Shown here: positions 24,042 through 35,153 of the stretch, piece after piece
Layout of the letters: the number at the start of each line of letters is the position of its first letter
Position numbering within the stretch: the stretch's first letter is position 1
Assembly: GCA_963971305.1 (NCBI GenBank)
Contig: OZ020307.1
Location: 4,353,501-4,417,500, forward strand
Source of the DNA: Arcuatula senhousia
Lineage: Eukaryota; Mollusca; Bivalvia; Mytilida; Mytilidae
DNA length: 64,000 nucleotides
Direction of reading: 5' to 3'
Notes under the pieces: generated by a model
Database searches by the model: none
What the model was told of the DNA's origin: nothing
Seen by the model: only the letters and a program-made list of their open reading frames with translations
Made by a program: the position numbers and the translations under genes

Positions 24042-26040
24042 GGCGAGCGGCGGAAAGGGTCTTGAAAAAAATTTAAATTACCCAAAAACCTCATGGGATA
24101 TTTTTAACTATATTGATAGTTTAATATTTCAGCTTTAATAATATCGATGTTTGCCATTTGGAATCTGGTCAGAACATGACAAAATTAAAGGTCAAAGGTC
24201 ACTACCCAAAATCTAAAAGTTTGAGTCTGCAAACATTAAGGCAACTAAAATGTTACAAAATGTGGTTAAAAGTTAGAAAATAAAGACAAAATATTACTTA
24301 CATATATAAGCGAATATAAATCATTCACTTTTGGTCTCCTTGAAGAAATTTATTACGTCAATTTTTCTATTTTTAGAAAAGGGTCAAATTATTTTGATTT
24401 TTGTGTATAAAAGTTTGAATTGCGAAAAAAAGAATTCACATTTTCACTCACTTTTTTCCTCTATTTGTAAAACATTATCTTATCTTTCGTTTGTAACAAA
24501 AATAAATGGTTCAAATGTGTTCATTGACTCAAAAACATTATTGGATTATACCAGAATATTAGGTTTTTAATAAAAAGTGTACTGAGTTACCATTAACATG
24601 TTTAAAACGGAATAGGAATCAAAAACCAACAACAATATCTTAAATCCAACTAGTTAAGTAGAGAACAATAACTTTGCACAGAAAAAAAGAAAGAAAATCA
24701 TCGAAAAACTAACTAAAAAACACATAAGAGTTAAGTGGCGAATAGAGGTTTTAAAAACTTTTAAGTTTTATAACTTAATGACAAACCTTTGGCGATATTT
24801 TGGACTTAATAGAGAGATAAGAGTTTTGGCTTTCAGAACATATTAGTTTGACGCCTCTAAAATGGTCAGAACATTGTGCAATTTGAGCTCAAAGATTAGA
24901 AATTTTTAAGCGTGAAGTCATAAGTTCTAAAGACGACCAAATCATTGTACTATGACGGCTCCAGCAGGTGGGGTGTTCCGGGAGCCCCTCAATGTCGCTT
25001 AGTGACAAAATGTTAAAAAAAAATCTTATAGATTTCAGGCAAAACTGTCATGAACATCTTCAACAACAATGCTTTATGTAGAGCCCTCCCCCTTTTTTCG
25101 AAAATTTCTTGATTTGCTCCTGGATGCTTACGTGCACAGTTTATACTTTTAGTTTCAAATAGATAGTCTAGTAACATAATTTCAAATATTTTCGCCAAAA
25201 TATAACGGCATTAATTTATTGTTTTTCTGCAATCGAATTTTTATTTTGTTCAACATATCAAACGCACCTCAAAAGTCAAGTACACCTTTCACAAATTTTT
25301 AAAACTTTGCTTTTATCAAACATCGCAGGTGAAAAATAAAAGCAAAGACCAAATAATAAATTTCTTGTGTTCACACAAACCCAAAACTAGCACATATTCT
25401 TCATAATTACACAAAAAAATGAAAATTCCTACAATTACTAATCAATCAGATTATAGTTAAAATGTAAATACGGGACACTCCGACAGTTTTCCGAGTCATC
25501 TGCAGTCAATTTGCTCAAAATCTAACATATTCAATTAAGTATAACTTTATTATCATTCGTCAGAAGTATGCAGTTTTAACTAAAAAGTAGCCTTACAACA
25601 TTTTCTTGATCTAAGTATACAATTTGTTTGATTTAAATGACAATTAATGTTGCAAAAGTTAAAATTAACGTGTATTTTTGCTACTTTTATTCGTGATTTT
25701 TAATTCGATAAAAATTGTAGAAAACTATTATTGTTTTTGAAAATTTCAATTGCAAACAAAGAATTGAGCAAAATATTTCATGATGTGATTTACATTTTTT
25801 TTTCTTGTGTGTTTTTTTAGGTAAAAAAAATAATTTAAAAAAACAAGCCGTTAAAGATTTCATAGGGTACATGTACAAAACAACATTTTTTTATATCTTC
25901 TGACCATATTCGACTTGTCAAACATATATATCCATAAAATAGAATAATCAACCTTTTATTTGAGTTCAAAAAATCTCATGAGGTTTTTGGGTAATTTAAA
26001 CTTTTTAATTAGACGACTTTTTCGATATCCGCCGCTCGCC
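24042..26040. mobile_element. 1,999-bp non-autonomous DNA transposon with terminal inverted repeats and TA duplication
   Basis: The left end begins GGCGAGCGGCGGA (24042) and the right end is its reverse complement, ending CCGCCGCTCGCC (26040). The inverted similarity continues inward for about 65-75 bp with indels and includes a 27-bp matching block (roughly 24074-24100 and 25973-25999; key word ACCCAAAAACCTCATG). TA lies directly outside both ends (24040-24041 and 26041-26042), as in Tc1/mariner-type insertions. The interior is very AT-rich with no transposase-like frame; the frames at 24331-24570 and 25013-25198 have no recognisable motif. A perfect AGGTCA DR1 lies at 24189-24201. The Tc1/mariner assignment rests only on the TA. 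Confidence 0.7.
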
Positions 26041-26356
26041 TATAAAGAGTCGCTACCGTTGGTGCCGAGGACTTTGAAGGTACGTAAGAATCAAACCAAT
26101 CTGGTTCAAGTGGACAAAGAAAAAGAGTATAGAATTGAACATAAGCCGAGAATCACAATTCATAATTGTATACACGTATAAATAGAAATTGAAAAAAAAA
26201 AATCATCAAAAGAACTGATGAAACCAGTATGATCCATGATAACAAAGCTAACCAATTTTCGTTAGTTATCTACTCTTTATTCAAAACCGTATTCGAGTCA
26301 CAACGATTTTTTTTATTTGGTCAATTTGTTGTCAGCAGTTTTCAATTTTTCCTGCC

Positions 26357-27012
26357 TTTAAAGACATAGAACCTATCATTTTCGCAATTTTTAAACATTG
26401 AATAAAAATTACATATATTAAAAATATACCTTCTATCCTAAAACTAATACTTTACCGACACAAAAACTCAAATTTTCGAAGCTTTATATAAAATTATCTT
26501 ATTTTAATTTTTCAAATTGATTAAGTATTGTCCAGCATAAATATTTACTTTTGGTAAACCGTTATTCACATGACCTTTACTGGGTACTGGTAAACTGAAA
26601 AACGAAATGAAACAAAACGAAACGAAAGGTAAACGAAATCGGTAAATTCAGAAATTGGTAGACTCGATTCAGTTTTCTGTTTTTTACCGATTTCGCCCGA
26701 TTTTGTTTCCTTTCTTTACAGATTTCGGTTGCTTACTTTACTGTTTTTGTTTCCTTTTTTAACGATTTGGTTTTCGTTCCGTTCCGTTTGGTTTCTTTTC
26801 GTTTCTCAGTTTACTGGTACGCAAGTGTTTACATTATATAATTATTTTGTCCTCTTTTTTGACACTGCATATTTTTCTGCAATTTTCTTTCGTGGTAGTT
26901 TTCATTTTAATCTAACAGTGTCTTCAAAGATTTTTACACTATATTCTTCAAATAGTGTGAATTTCATTATTTTTCAAAAATTGCGAAAATGATAGGTTTT
27001 ATGTCTTTTTAA
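26357..27012. mobile_element. Foldback (inverted-repeat) element, about 656 bp
   Basis: Outer arms: 26357-26394 (contains ACCTATCATTTTCGCAATTTTT) and its inverted near-copy 26976-27012. An inner pair of about 62 bp, 26584-26650 and 26758-26820, is also inverted (left begins GTACTGGTAAACTGA, right ends TCAGTTTACTGGTAC) and is made of AACGAAA-like words. The whole piece could fold into a long hairpin. No ORF of note; 26729-26992 reads through the right arm. It lies 316 bp from the preceding transposon. No clear target-site duplication was found. Confidence 0.6.
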
Positions 27013-27149
27013 ATTTAACACGAATTCGATATTTCTACTTCGAATATGCAGTTTTGTTAAAAAAATAAATGAAAATATCGAATGTTTCGACTCATCGCTT
27101 AATATAAATGTCAAACATTCAATCTTTAATATGTATTTCTCTGTTGTAA

Positions 27150-27540
27150 TGGCTATAGAAGCAAATGTGTATCAAAAAAGGAAATCAAATATCGTTGATA
27201 CGAAAGGACAGGGACAACATCGGTAGACATAAAAACACTAACACAAAAAAAACCACACACACACACATATAAACAACCAAACCACAATCAGCAACGTGAA
27301 TTCAAATCGAAACGGGAGTGATCTACGGTGCTCCGGAAGAGTAAGCAGTTCCTGTTTGCTATAGCACATCCATTGCCAAGGATCGATTTAGTGTGGGTCA
27401 AATCCGGTAAAGATGACAATACGAAACCTGTAGGTCAAACCAACATCTGCGCCCATCTAAGAGACAGAAATTCCGTATTTATCTACAAGCAAATGATGTC
27501 TTCCGTCTACAATTTAGAAAATTGTTGACTCTGAATATCA
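27150..27540 (-). pseudogene. Second copy of the retroelement C-terminal end and tail, with a stop codon
   Basis: Same family as the remnant at 18204-18711. Read on the minus strand, about 27510-27430 gives GRHHLLVDKYGISVS, a stop, then GADVGLT, so the frame is broken. The tail follows with the CTCTTCCGGAGCACCGTAG word (about 27325-27345). The frame 27328-27528 on the plus strand is a shadow of this. Confidence 0.55.
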
Positions 27541-27857
27541 AATATATTTTTTACCGGAAATAATCCACCGGATGAGGTAGTATGGTCTGAGACCAAAATC
27601 GAATTCCGTAATTACTATACTTGCTTTTATGTTACGTTACGTTAAGTTAAGTTAAAGCTTGCTTTGAAATAGATTAGAAACGGTTAAAAGACATAAAGTG
27701 TTTTCTGCAGAAATTTTGGTCTTTAAAGACATACGAGAGGCGCTTTGAAAGAACCAAAGATAAGGAACCATAACACTGACCTTGAGAAGGTAGCTGACTT
27801 GACTAGTTTTAGTTTCTCGGCATTGCTAATTGACTAGTGGTCGATGGTGTGGTAATT
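27541..27857. other. Gene-free spacer
   Basis: Contains a short ACGTTACGTTAAGTTAAGTTAA simple-sequence patch (about 27633-27655, partly imperfect). No coding signal seen. Confidence 0.5.
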
Positions 27858-28436
27858 TAACCAGCACCTTAGACCACTCAGCCATCCAGGACTTACAAAA
27901 ACTAGCACATTAGACGACTCAGCCATCCAGGACTTACAAAAACCTGCACCTTAGACCACTGAGCCACCCAGGACTTACAAAAACCAGCACCTTAGACCAC
28001 TCAGCCATCCAGGACTTACAAAACCAGCACCTTAGACCACTCAGCCACCCAAGACTTACAATAACCAGCACCTTAGACCACTCAGCCACCCAGGGCTTAC
28101 AAAACCAGCACCTTAGACCACTCAGCCACCCAGGGCTTACAAAAACCAGCACCTTAGACCACTCAGCCACCCAGGACTTACAAAAACCAGCACCTTAGAC
28201 CACTCAGCCACCCAGGACTTACAAAACCCAACACATTAGACCACTAAGCCACCCAGGACTTACAAAAACCAACACTTTAGACCGCTCAGCCACCCAGGAC
28301 TAAAATATAAACAGCACCTTAGACCACTCAGCTACCCAGGACTTACAAAAACCAGCACATTAGACCACTCAGCCACCCAGGACTTACAAAAACCAGCACA
28401 TTAGACCACTCAGCCACCCAGGACTTACAAAAAAGT
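27858..28436 (-). repeat. Minisatellite of 14 units (~41 bp) carrying a tRNA-Leu-like D-arm / Pol III A box
   Basis: Fourteen units of 40-42 bp; the TAGACC anchor occurs at 27870, 27911, 27952, 27993, 28033, 28074, 28114, 28155, 28196, 28237, 28278, 28320, 28361 and 28402. On the minus strand each unit reads GGTGGCTGAGTGGTCTAAGG then TGCTGG, T4-5 and GTAAGTCCTGG. TGGCTGAGTGG fits the Pol III A-box consensus, and the longer segment resembles the D-arm and start of the anticodon stem of tRNA-Leu. No B box or acceptor stem is present, so these are not tRNA genes. The T run could end Pol III transcription. The frame 27934-28170 is repeat-derived. Confidence 0.8.
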
Positions 28437-28552
28437 AACAAAAGTAACAAGAAAACTATTTATATACTTTATAATTCCGAAATACCAATATTGATTAACG
28501 CCAATATCACAATTGAGAATATTTAAGTAGATATTAATTGCAATATAATCGG

Positions 28553-28768
28553 TTAATCTGATATGTGGATACATTGAAGCAGATCCACTCCCGTCATAGG
28601 CAATCTGTGGGCGATAGATTTCCATATAAGGCCGAGATCTACCATCAATGGATCTACTATAAATGTCGTAAATAAATTTCTTATCGATTTCTCCATAGAC
28701 CGTGGGATTGAGACAAATTTCCTAGCTCTGTCACTTCGTGTAGACATACGTCGTATTGCCGCTATCAT
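28553..28768 (-). CDS. Unrecognised short open frame, doubtful
   Basis: 71 residues on the minus strand beginning MIAAIRRMSTRSDRARKF and ending CIHISD. It is noticeably less AT-rich than the sequence around it and basic near its start, which is why I list it. I recognise no domain, signal peptide or membrane segment. No splice structure, neighbour or promoter supports it. It may be a decayed exon or transposon fragment; a chance frame is quite possible. Confidence 0.15.
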   Translation of the reverse strand: MIAAIRRMSTRSDRARKFVSIPRSMEKSIRNLFTTFIVDPLMVDLGLIWKSIAHRLPMTGVDLLQCIHISD

Positions 28769-30175
28769 TTTATTCTAGATAATATTTTTCTGCTCGACCT
28801 TCATACATTTGTCATTAATGATAAATCGTTGTTTCAGAGTAGATTAGCATCATGTCAATGTCTCTGTTCTTGCTTATCCACTGTGGGGACCATGTGAAAG
28901 TCTTGATGTTCAGATTAAAAGTTACAATACTTTGGTTTCATTCCAATTATTATCAACTCAACTTCAAAGAGAACAAGAAACGGCTTTATGCTTTACGACA
29001 AATTGAAATGTATTTTTAGAACATTGACAGTTCATTTCTTTCCTCTTCATAGATCGGTTAAAAGATTTTTTATAACAATTTCCTATATTTATCATCCTAG
29101 ATAGATAGAGGATAATGACCGAAACTAATTACATTCAAGTAATAATTTACTTCATCAAAAACTTGTGAATAAAAAAAAACCTTTAATATTATGATATTAT
29201 TATTGGATCATTGTTCGATGAAATAATTTTTAGAAATTTTTTTTTAATAAAGGTACAAATAAGGAGAAATGGTACGGGCATTTGAGATACATAACAGACT
29301 GCTTCGTTGTAGAACAGACACACACATAGTTTTGTGGCGTATTCAGTATAACAGAAAAATAAACAAATTTAGCATGGTTCAACCCTTTATCTTTAGAAAA
29401 TCAGAGCCATTGCGATCTTCGATCGTTTTCTCTGATGTACCATTTCCTTATTTTGATTTTTTCTCGGACATTTAAGATTAATCATAAAATCAAATATTCC
29501 CCAACAGATTTATTCAGCAATAGTCTTATTTTCTGCTTTAGTATTACCCATCATACTGGTATTGGATTTTTTAATTTTAACTTTTTTATATAAAAACGGG
29601 GAAGGACTATTATCATTTTTTTAAGGTTTGGCCTTTTGAAAAAGTTGATTTATGTTAAAAAAATACTATAACAAAATAGAATCAGCAATCTGCAACTTCC
29701 ATTACCAGCAATAATATTTCAATATATCATTAAAAGTACATTCGTATTCTGTTTTTTAGAATCTTGACCCCATTTAAATCTTTTATATACTTGTTCTGAG
29801 TATGTTTGCTACAGAGCATATTTTTTAGAAGAAATCAATTTCATAGAGTTTTTTATTTTATTTTTTTAATGACTAAGCTATAAATGGTCATTGAACCTAA
29901 TATGAAGAACCTACTACAGATTTGTTTTTACATATTATTATGTCTTACTGCTAAAAAGGGGGAAAAGATGCACAAGGTGGAAAAACACATGCAAATAGTA
30001 ATAGAAAAAAAAGAGTTAAAAGATGGAAGGGACAAAAGAATTAAATGGACAATAAAGCAATACGGACTAGTATATATGTGACTCTTTTACATAGAACCAA
30101 AAAATACAACTCAAGCAGGACGAACTGCATAGAAAATAGTAAAATACTTTATGATTGTTTTGTAAATCAGTTAAG
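28769..30175. other. Gene-free AT-rich stretch
   Basis: No coding exon, RNA gene or repeat pattern could be supported. The short plus-strand frames at 29269-29475 and 29884-30081 are lysine/phenylalanine-rich and typical of AT-rich chance frames. Confidence 0.5.
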
Positions 30176-30292
30176 GTAAGCTCTTCCGGGGCACCTGAGT
30201 TCACTATCGTTACGACTTGTTGATTGATATTCTATTGTTTTTGTGTAGGTTCTTTGTGCTGTTCTAGTTCGTGTTTACTGGTCTTGTCTTTC
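30176..30292 (+). pseudogene. Third copy of the retroelement 3' tail
   Basis: Starts with AAGCTCTTCCGGGGCACCTGAG-like sequence (30179-30200) and runs through TGTTTTTGTGTAGGTTC and GTGTTTACTGGTCTTGTC words like the tails at 18230-18440 and 27160-27345, but on the plus strand. No coding part is left. It runs directly into the 41-bp minisatellite that follows. Confidence 0.5.
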
Positions 30293-31293
30293 CTCTTTCG
30301 GACTTTTGACATTCGGATGTCCCATTGGTACATCTCTTTCGGACTTTTGACATTCGGATGTCCCATTGGTACCTCTCTTTCGGACTTTAGACATTCGGAT
30401 GTCCCATTGGTACCCCTCTTTCGGGCTTTAGACATTCGGATGCCTCTCTTTCGGACTTTTGACATTCGGATGTCCCATTGGTACCTCTCTTTCGGACTTT
30501 AGACATTCGGATGTCCCATTGGTACCTCTCTTTCGGACTTTTGACATTCGGATGTCCCATTGGTACCCCTCTTTCGGACTTTAGACATTCGGATGCCTCT
30601 CTTTCGGACTTTTGACATTCGGATGTCCCATTGGTACCTCTCTTTCGGACTTTTGACATTCGGATGTCCCATTGGTACATCTCTTTCGGACTTTTGACAT
30701 TCGGATGCCCCATTTGGTACCCTTATTTCGGACTTTTGACATTCGGATGTCCTATTGGTACCCCTCTTTCGGACTTTTGACATTCGGATGTCCCATTGGT
30801 ACCCCTCTTTCGGACTTTTGACATTCGGATGTCCCATCGGAACATCTCTTTCGGACTTTTGACATTCAGATGTCCCATTGGTACCTCTCTTTCGGACTTT
30901 TGACATTCGGATGTCCCATTGGTACATCTCTTTCGGACTTTTGACATTCGGATGTCCCATTGGTACCCTTATTTCGGACTTTTGACATTCGGATGTCCTA
31001 TTGGTACCCCTCTTTCGGACTTTTGACATTCGGATGTCCCATTGGTACCCCTCTTTCGGACTTTTGACATTCGGATGTCCCATCGGAACATCTCTTTCGG
31101 ACTTTTGACATTCAGATGTCCAATTGGTACCCCTCTTTCGGACTTTTGACATTCGGATGTCCCATTGGTGCATCTCTTTCGGACTTTTGACATTCGGATG
31201 CCCCATTGGTGCATCTCTTTCGGACTTTTGACATTCGGATGTCCCATTGGTACCTCTCTTTCGGACTTTTGACAATCGGATGTCCCATTGGTA
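30293..31293. repeat. 41-bp minisatellite of retroelement-tail-like units
   Basis: About 24-25 units of 41 bp with the words CTTTCGGAC, TTTTGACATTCGGATG and TCCCATTGGTAC. Some units lack 13 bp (TCCCATTGGTACC missing, e.g. 30441 and 30594), giving 28-bp units. A block of about 246-247 bp recurs (ATTTCGG variants at about 30725 and 30972). On the minus strand a 258-residue open frame (30499-31275) and several shorter ones arise only because the unit has no stop in some frames and 3 units equal 41 codons. The unit resembles the end of the retroelement tail, where TTTTATGATTCTGATTAC is followed by CCCCTTTGGTACACC. Confidence 0.93.
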
Positions 31294-32194
31294 GCGCTGC
31301 TACTTTTATATGTAGCAAGTATTTAGCAGCAGTGGAATTAAAACAAATGACAGGCTCAAATACAAGAATATTATTAGGGAATTATTTGATTATACTATTA
31401 GAAAAGCACCGACCGAGAACTTTTTAAAAGTTCCATCACATACAAAAGGAACAGCTTCTGATCGGAGAATTTAACACAAATGCCTGCTGTCAAATACAAA
31501 ATATCACTAAAACAAATGATGTTTGAAATGGATTTGATTTTACCAATTATAATGCTAAACCTTTTCATTTAGTTAACTTGAAAATCAATTTTCTTAATAA
31601 TATATCATTGAAAAGTTAATCCTTTTTGCTTGAGCAACCTTTCAAAAGAAGAACATTAAATCAAGAACTAAAGATCTTTTGAAGAATTATCTCTTTAGTC
31701 TTTCTGTGTAGTATGCAGGGACAAATGAATAAAAGATAATTGAAAACTATTGAGAAAGCATGTTATTTTTGTAAATCTTTACCATTAAATCAAATTTCTC
31801 CCATAAAGAATATTCAGATCGACAGTTCTTGGTAATGCAGTCAAATATTTAGAATTGAAATAAATGTACTGCCATTAATTGAGCCAAGGAACAATTGTTG
31901 ATTTTAGAAAAGTCAGAAGTTGTTTCATATTGATTGTTCAGACAAACTCGGTTTTTGTTATCTGTTTAATGAATGCATGGCAGTAATAGCAGGAATAAAA
32001 TATGTCTTTCTTTCAAATAACTATTTCTTCACATGCACCTCATTATTTTCTAAAATAAATGGTTCTTGACATATGTCCAAGGAAGAGACTATTTGATATT
32101 GTTAGCAGTCTAACCTTTTACAACGTTTTTCGTTTTATACTTGCATTGGTATCTGGATGTATTTCATAGTTGTCAATTTAACATTGACTAAATC
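31294..32194. other. Gene-free AT-rich spacer between minisatellites
   Basis: No coding exon or repeat could be supported. Sequence is ordinary AT-rich DNA up to the point where CACGAGTTAAGCAAGTCAGG begins the next array. Confidence 0.5.
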
Positions 32195-33045
32195 AAGGCC
32201 ATCACGAGTTAAGCAAGTCAGGACCATCACGACTTACCGAGACAGAACGACCATGACTTAACCTACTCAGGACTATCGCTACTGAATCAGAAAGGACTAT
32301 CACGACTTAACCAAGTCAGGACCACCATGGCTTAACCTACTCAGGACTATCGCTACTGAATCAGAAAGGACTATCACAACTTAACCAAGTCAGGACCACC
32401 ATGGCTTAACCTACTCAGGACTATCGCTACTGAATCAGAAAGGACTATCACGACTAACCCAAGTCAGGAAAACCATGGCTTAACCTACTCAGGACTATCG
32501 CTACTGAATCAGAAAGGACTATCACAACTTAACCAAGTCAGGACCACCATGGCTTAACCTACTCAGGGCTATCGCTACTGAATCAGAAAGGACTATCACG
32601 ACTTTACCAAGTCAGAACCACCATGACTTAACCTACTCAGGACTATCGCTACTGAATCAGAAAGGACTATCACAACTTAACCAAGTCAGGACCACCATGG
32701 CTTAACCTACTCAGGACTATCCCTACTGAATCAGAAAGGACTATCAAAACTTAACCAAGTCAGAACTAACACGTCTTTGGCCAAGTCAGGATTCACGACT
32801 TAAACTTAACCAAGTCAGGGGCATTACGACTTACCGAGACAGGGCTGTCACGACTTAACCAAGTCAGAACCACCATGACTTAACCTACTCAGGACTATCC
32901 CTACTGAATCAGAAAGGACTATCACGACTTAACCAAGTCAGAACTAACACGTCTTTGGCCAAGTCAGGATCATCATGACTTAAACTTAACCAAGTCAGGA
33001 GCATTATAGCTTTACCAAATCAGGACTATCGCAAATTAATCGTCA
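32195..33045. repeat. 74-bp minisatellite (CCAAGTCAGG family)
   Basis: Main unit is 74 bp (for example the AAAGGACTATCAC anchor at 32291 and 32365). Each unit is itself composite: TTAACCAAGTCAGGACCACC, ATGGCTTAACCTACTCAGG, then ACTATCGCTACTGAATCAG. Regular for about seven units, then irregular from about 32760. The shared word AAGTCAGGAC ties it to the 25-bp array immediately to the right, so the two probably share an ancestor. Confidence 0.9.
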
Positions 33046-34260
33046 GGACCACCACGGCTTTACCAAGTACGACCATCATGGCTTTACCAAGTCAGGACCA
33101 TCAAGGTTTTACCAAGTCAGGACCATCACGGCTTTACCAAGTCAGGACCATCACGGTTTTACCAAGTCAGGACCACTACGTCTTTACCAAGTTAGGACCA
33201 TTACGGCTTTACCAAGTCAGGGACATCACGGCTTTACCAAGTGAGGACTCTCGCAATTTCTGTCAGAGCCATTACGGCTTTACCAAGTCAGGGCCATCAC
33301 GGCTTTACAAGGTCAGGACTCTCGCAATTTCTGTCAGGGCAATTACGGCTTTACCAAGTCAGGACTATCGCAATTTAACTGTCAGGGTCATCACGACTTT
33401 TCTAAGTCAGGACTATCGCAATTTAATCGTCAGGACCATCACGGTTTTACCAAGTCAGGAACATCACGGCTGTACCAAGCCAGGACCACCACGTCTTTAC
33501 CAAGTTAGGAATGACTGGACTTTAACCGTCAGTGCCATCGCGGCTTTACAAGGTCAGGACTCTCGCAATTTCTGTCAGGGCAATTACGGCTTTACCAAGT
33601 CAGGACTATCGCAATTTAACTGTCAGGGTCATCACGACTTTTCTAGGTCAGGACTATCGCAATTTAATCGTCAGGACCATCACGGTTTTACCAAGTCAGG
33701 AACATCACGGCTTTACCAAGTCAGGACCACCACGTCTTTACCAAGTTAGGACCATCACGGCTTTACCAAGTGAGGACCACCACGTCTTTACCAAGTTAGG
33801 ACCATCACGGCTTTACCAAGTGAGGACCACCACGTTTTCACCAAGTTAGGACCATCACGGCTTTACCAAGTGAGGACCACCACGCCTTTACCAAGTTTGG
33901 ACCATCACGGCTTTACCAAGTCAGGACCATCACGTCTTTACCAAGTCAGGCTCATTACCAATTCGGGACGATCACGGCTTTACCAAGACAGGACCATCAC
34001 GGCTTTACCAAGTGAGGACCACGACGTCTTTACCAAGTTAGGGCCATCACGGCTTTACCAAGTTAGGACCACCACGGCTTTACCAAGTCTGGACTATCAC
34101 GGCTTTACCAAGTCAGGACCATCACGCTTTACCAAGTCTGGACCATCACGGCTTTACCAAGTCAGGACCACTACGTCTTTACCAAGTTAGGAAGATCACG
34201 GTTTTACCAAGTGAGGTCCATCACGACTTTACCAAGTGAGGACTGTCTGGACTTTAACCA
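33046..34260. repeat. 25-bp minisatellite (GGCTTTACCAAGTCAGGACC)
   Basis: Roughly 45 units near 25 bp, reading GGCTTTACCAAGTCAGGACC followed by ATCAC. A composite block (33301 to about 33530, with CTCGCAATTTCTGTCAGG and ATCGCAATTTAACTGTC segments) is repeated 241 bp later (from 33542). The open frames of 105-223 residues on the plus strand (33078-33749, 33532-33849, 33870-34190) are translations of the repeat and look unlike a real protein. Confidence 0.92.
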
Positions 34261-35153
34261 TGTCATGACTTTGACTACTCTGCCATTTTCACACTGAGTG
34301 ATCATCCACGTTTCAGTTTTGTCGTAAATTTTATTCATTTAAAATAATGTTTTATTTTATTTATTTATATCGAAATCGTGACTTTATATAGAAGTAAAAT
34401 TGCATTGAAAAACACAATTAAATAAAAATTAGAATGACTATCAGCAAATATACTTGATTGATAAAAACTACCTCGACAACAATTTTCTCCATCATTTTGA
34501 TTCATTTTACACAATTTATGTGATATCTGATGGTATACTTGAGTCCAATTACTCTGCTTATTAGGTACTTGGTAATGTGACGTGGAAGGAGTGACATTGA
34601 ATGTGAAGGTAGAAATTGGATTGTCATTTGACTTCATTTAATTATCGTATATAGCTTTGTGAATTGGCGATGTCTTACTTTGCTTTATGTTCCTTCCTAA
34701 TCAATATAATATTCATTATGTCGCTTTCTTCCTGTTTCATTAACCCAAACAATAAAGCATAACGTAATTCCCTTTTTATGATTTAGAACTAAGTAACACA
34801 GAACAGATAGATGTTATTGACACTGTGGTAAACAATTTCTTGGACAACAGTTAAAGTTGTTGTTTTCACGGTAAACATTATTTTGACTCTTTGTATCCTT
34901 CTATACAACCTGAACTTTGTCTGTTTGTATTTTTACCTTGTATTCCAATGATCAAACTGTTTACTATTCCGACTTTTACCTTGAGCGGTAATGCTCTATG
35001 AAAAATAAAGTAATCAAATTTCTGAGTTCCAAATTGATATTGTTTTGTTTTCAGTTGACATTTTACATTTTTAAGTTGACATCGTACTTCCAGGCGGGCA
35101 TTTCTCTTTCTATTCGTTTTCTTGGTTCCATCTTAATTGACATTTATCACCTT
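34261..35153. other. Gene-free spacer
   Basis: No supported gene. Near its right end, about 35053-35085, are isolated TTGACATTTTACATTT and AAGTTGACATC words that resemble degenerate units of the array that follows. Confidence 0.5.

Noticed and set aside
27934..28170. tRNA genes or a tryptophan/cysteine-rich protein
   Set aside because: Only the D-arm-like part of a tRNA is present in each unit, with no acceptor stem or T-arm; the protein frame is a by-product.
30499..31275. 258-residue minus-strand open frame
   Set aside because: It is the translation of a 41-bp minisatellite (repeating MSKVRKRGTNGTSECQK); open only because the unit lacks stops in those frames.
33078..34190. Plus-strand frames of 105-223 residues
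   Set aside because: Translations of the 25-bp minisatellite; no non-repeat protein sequence at either end.
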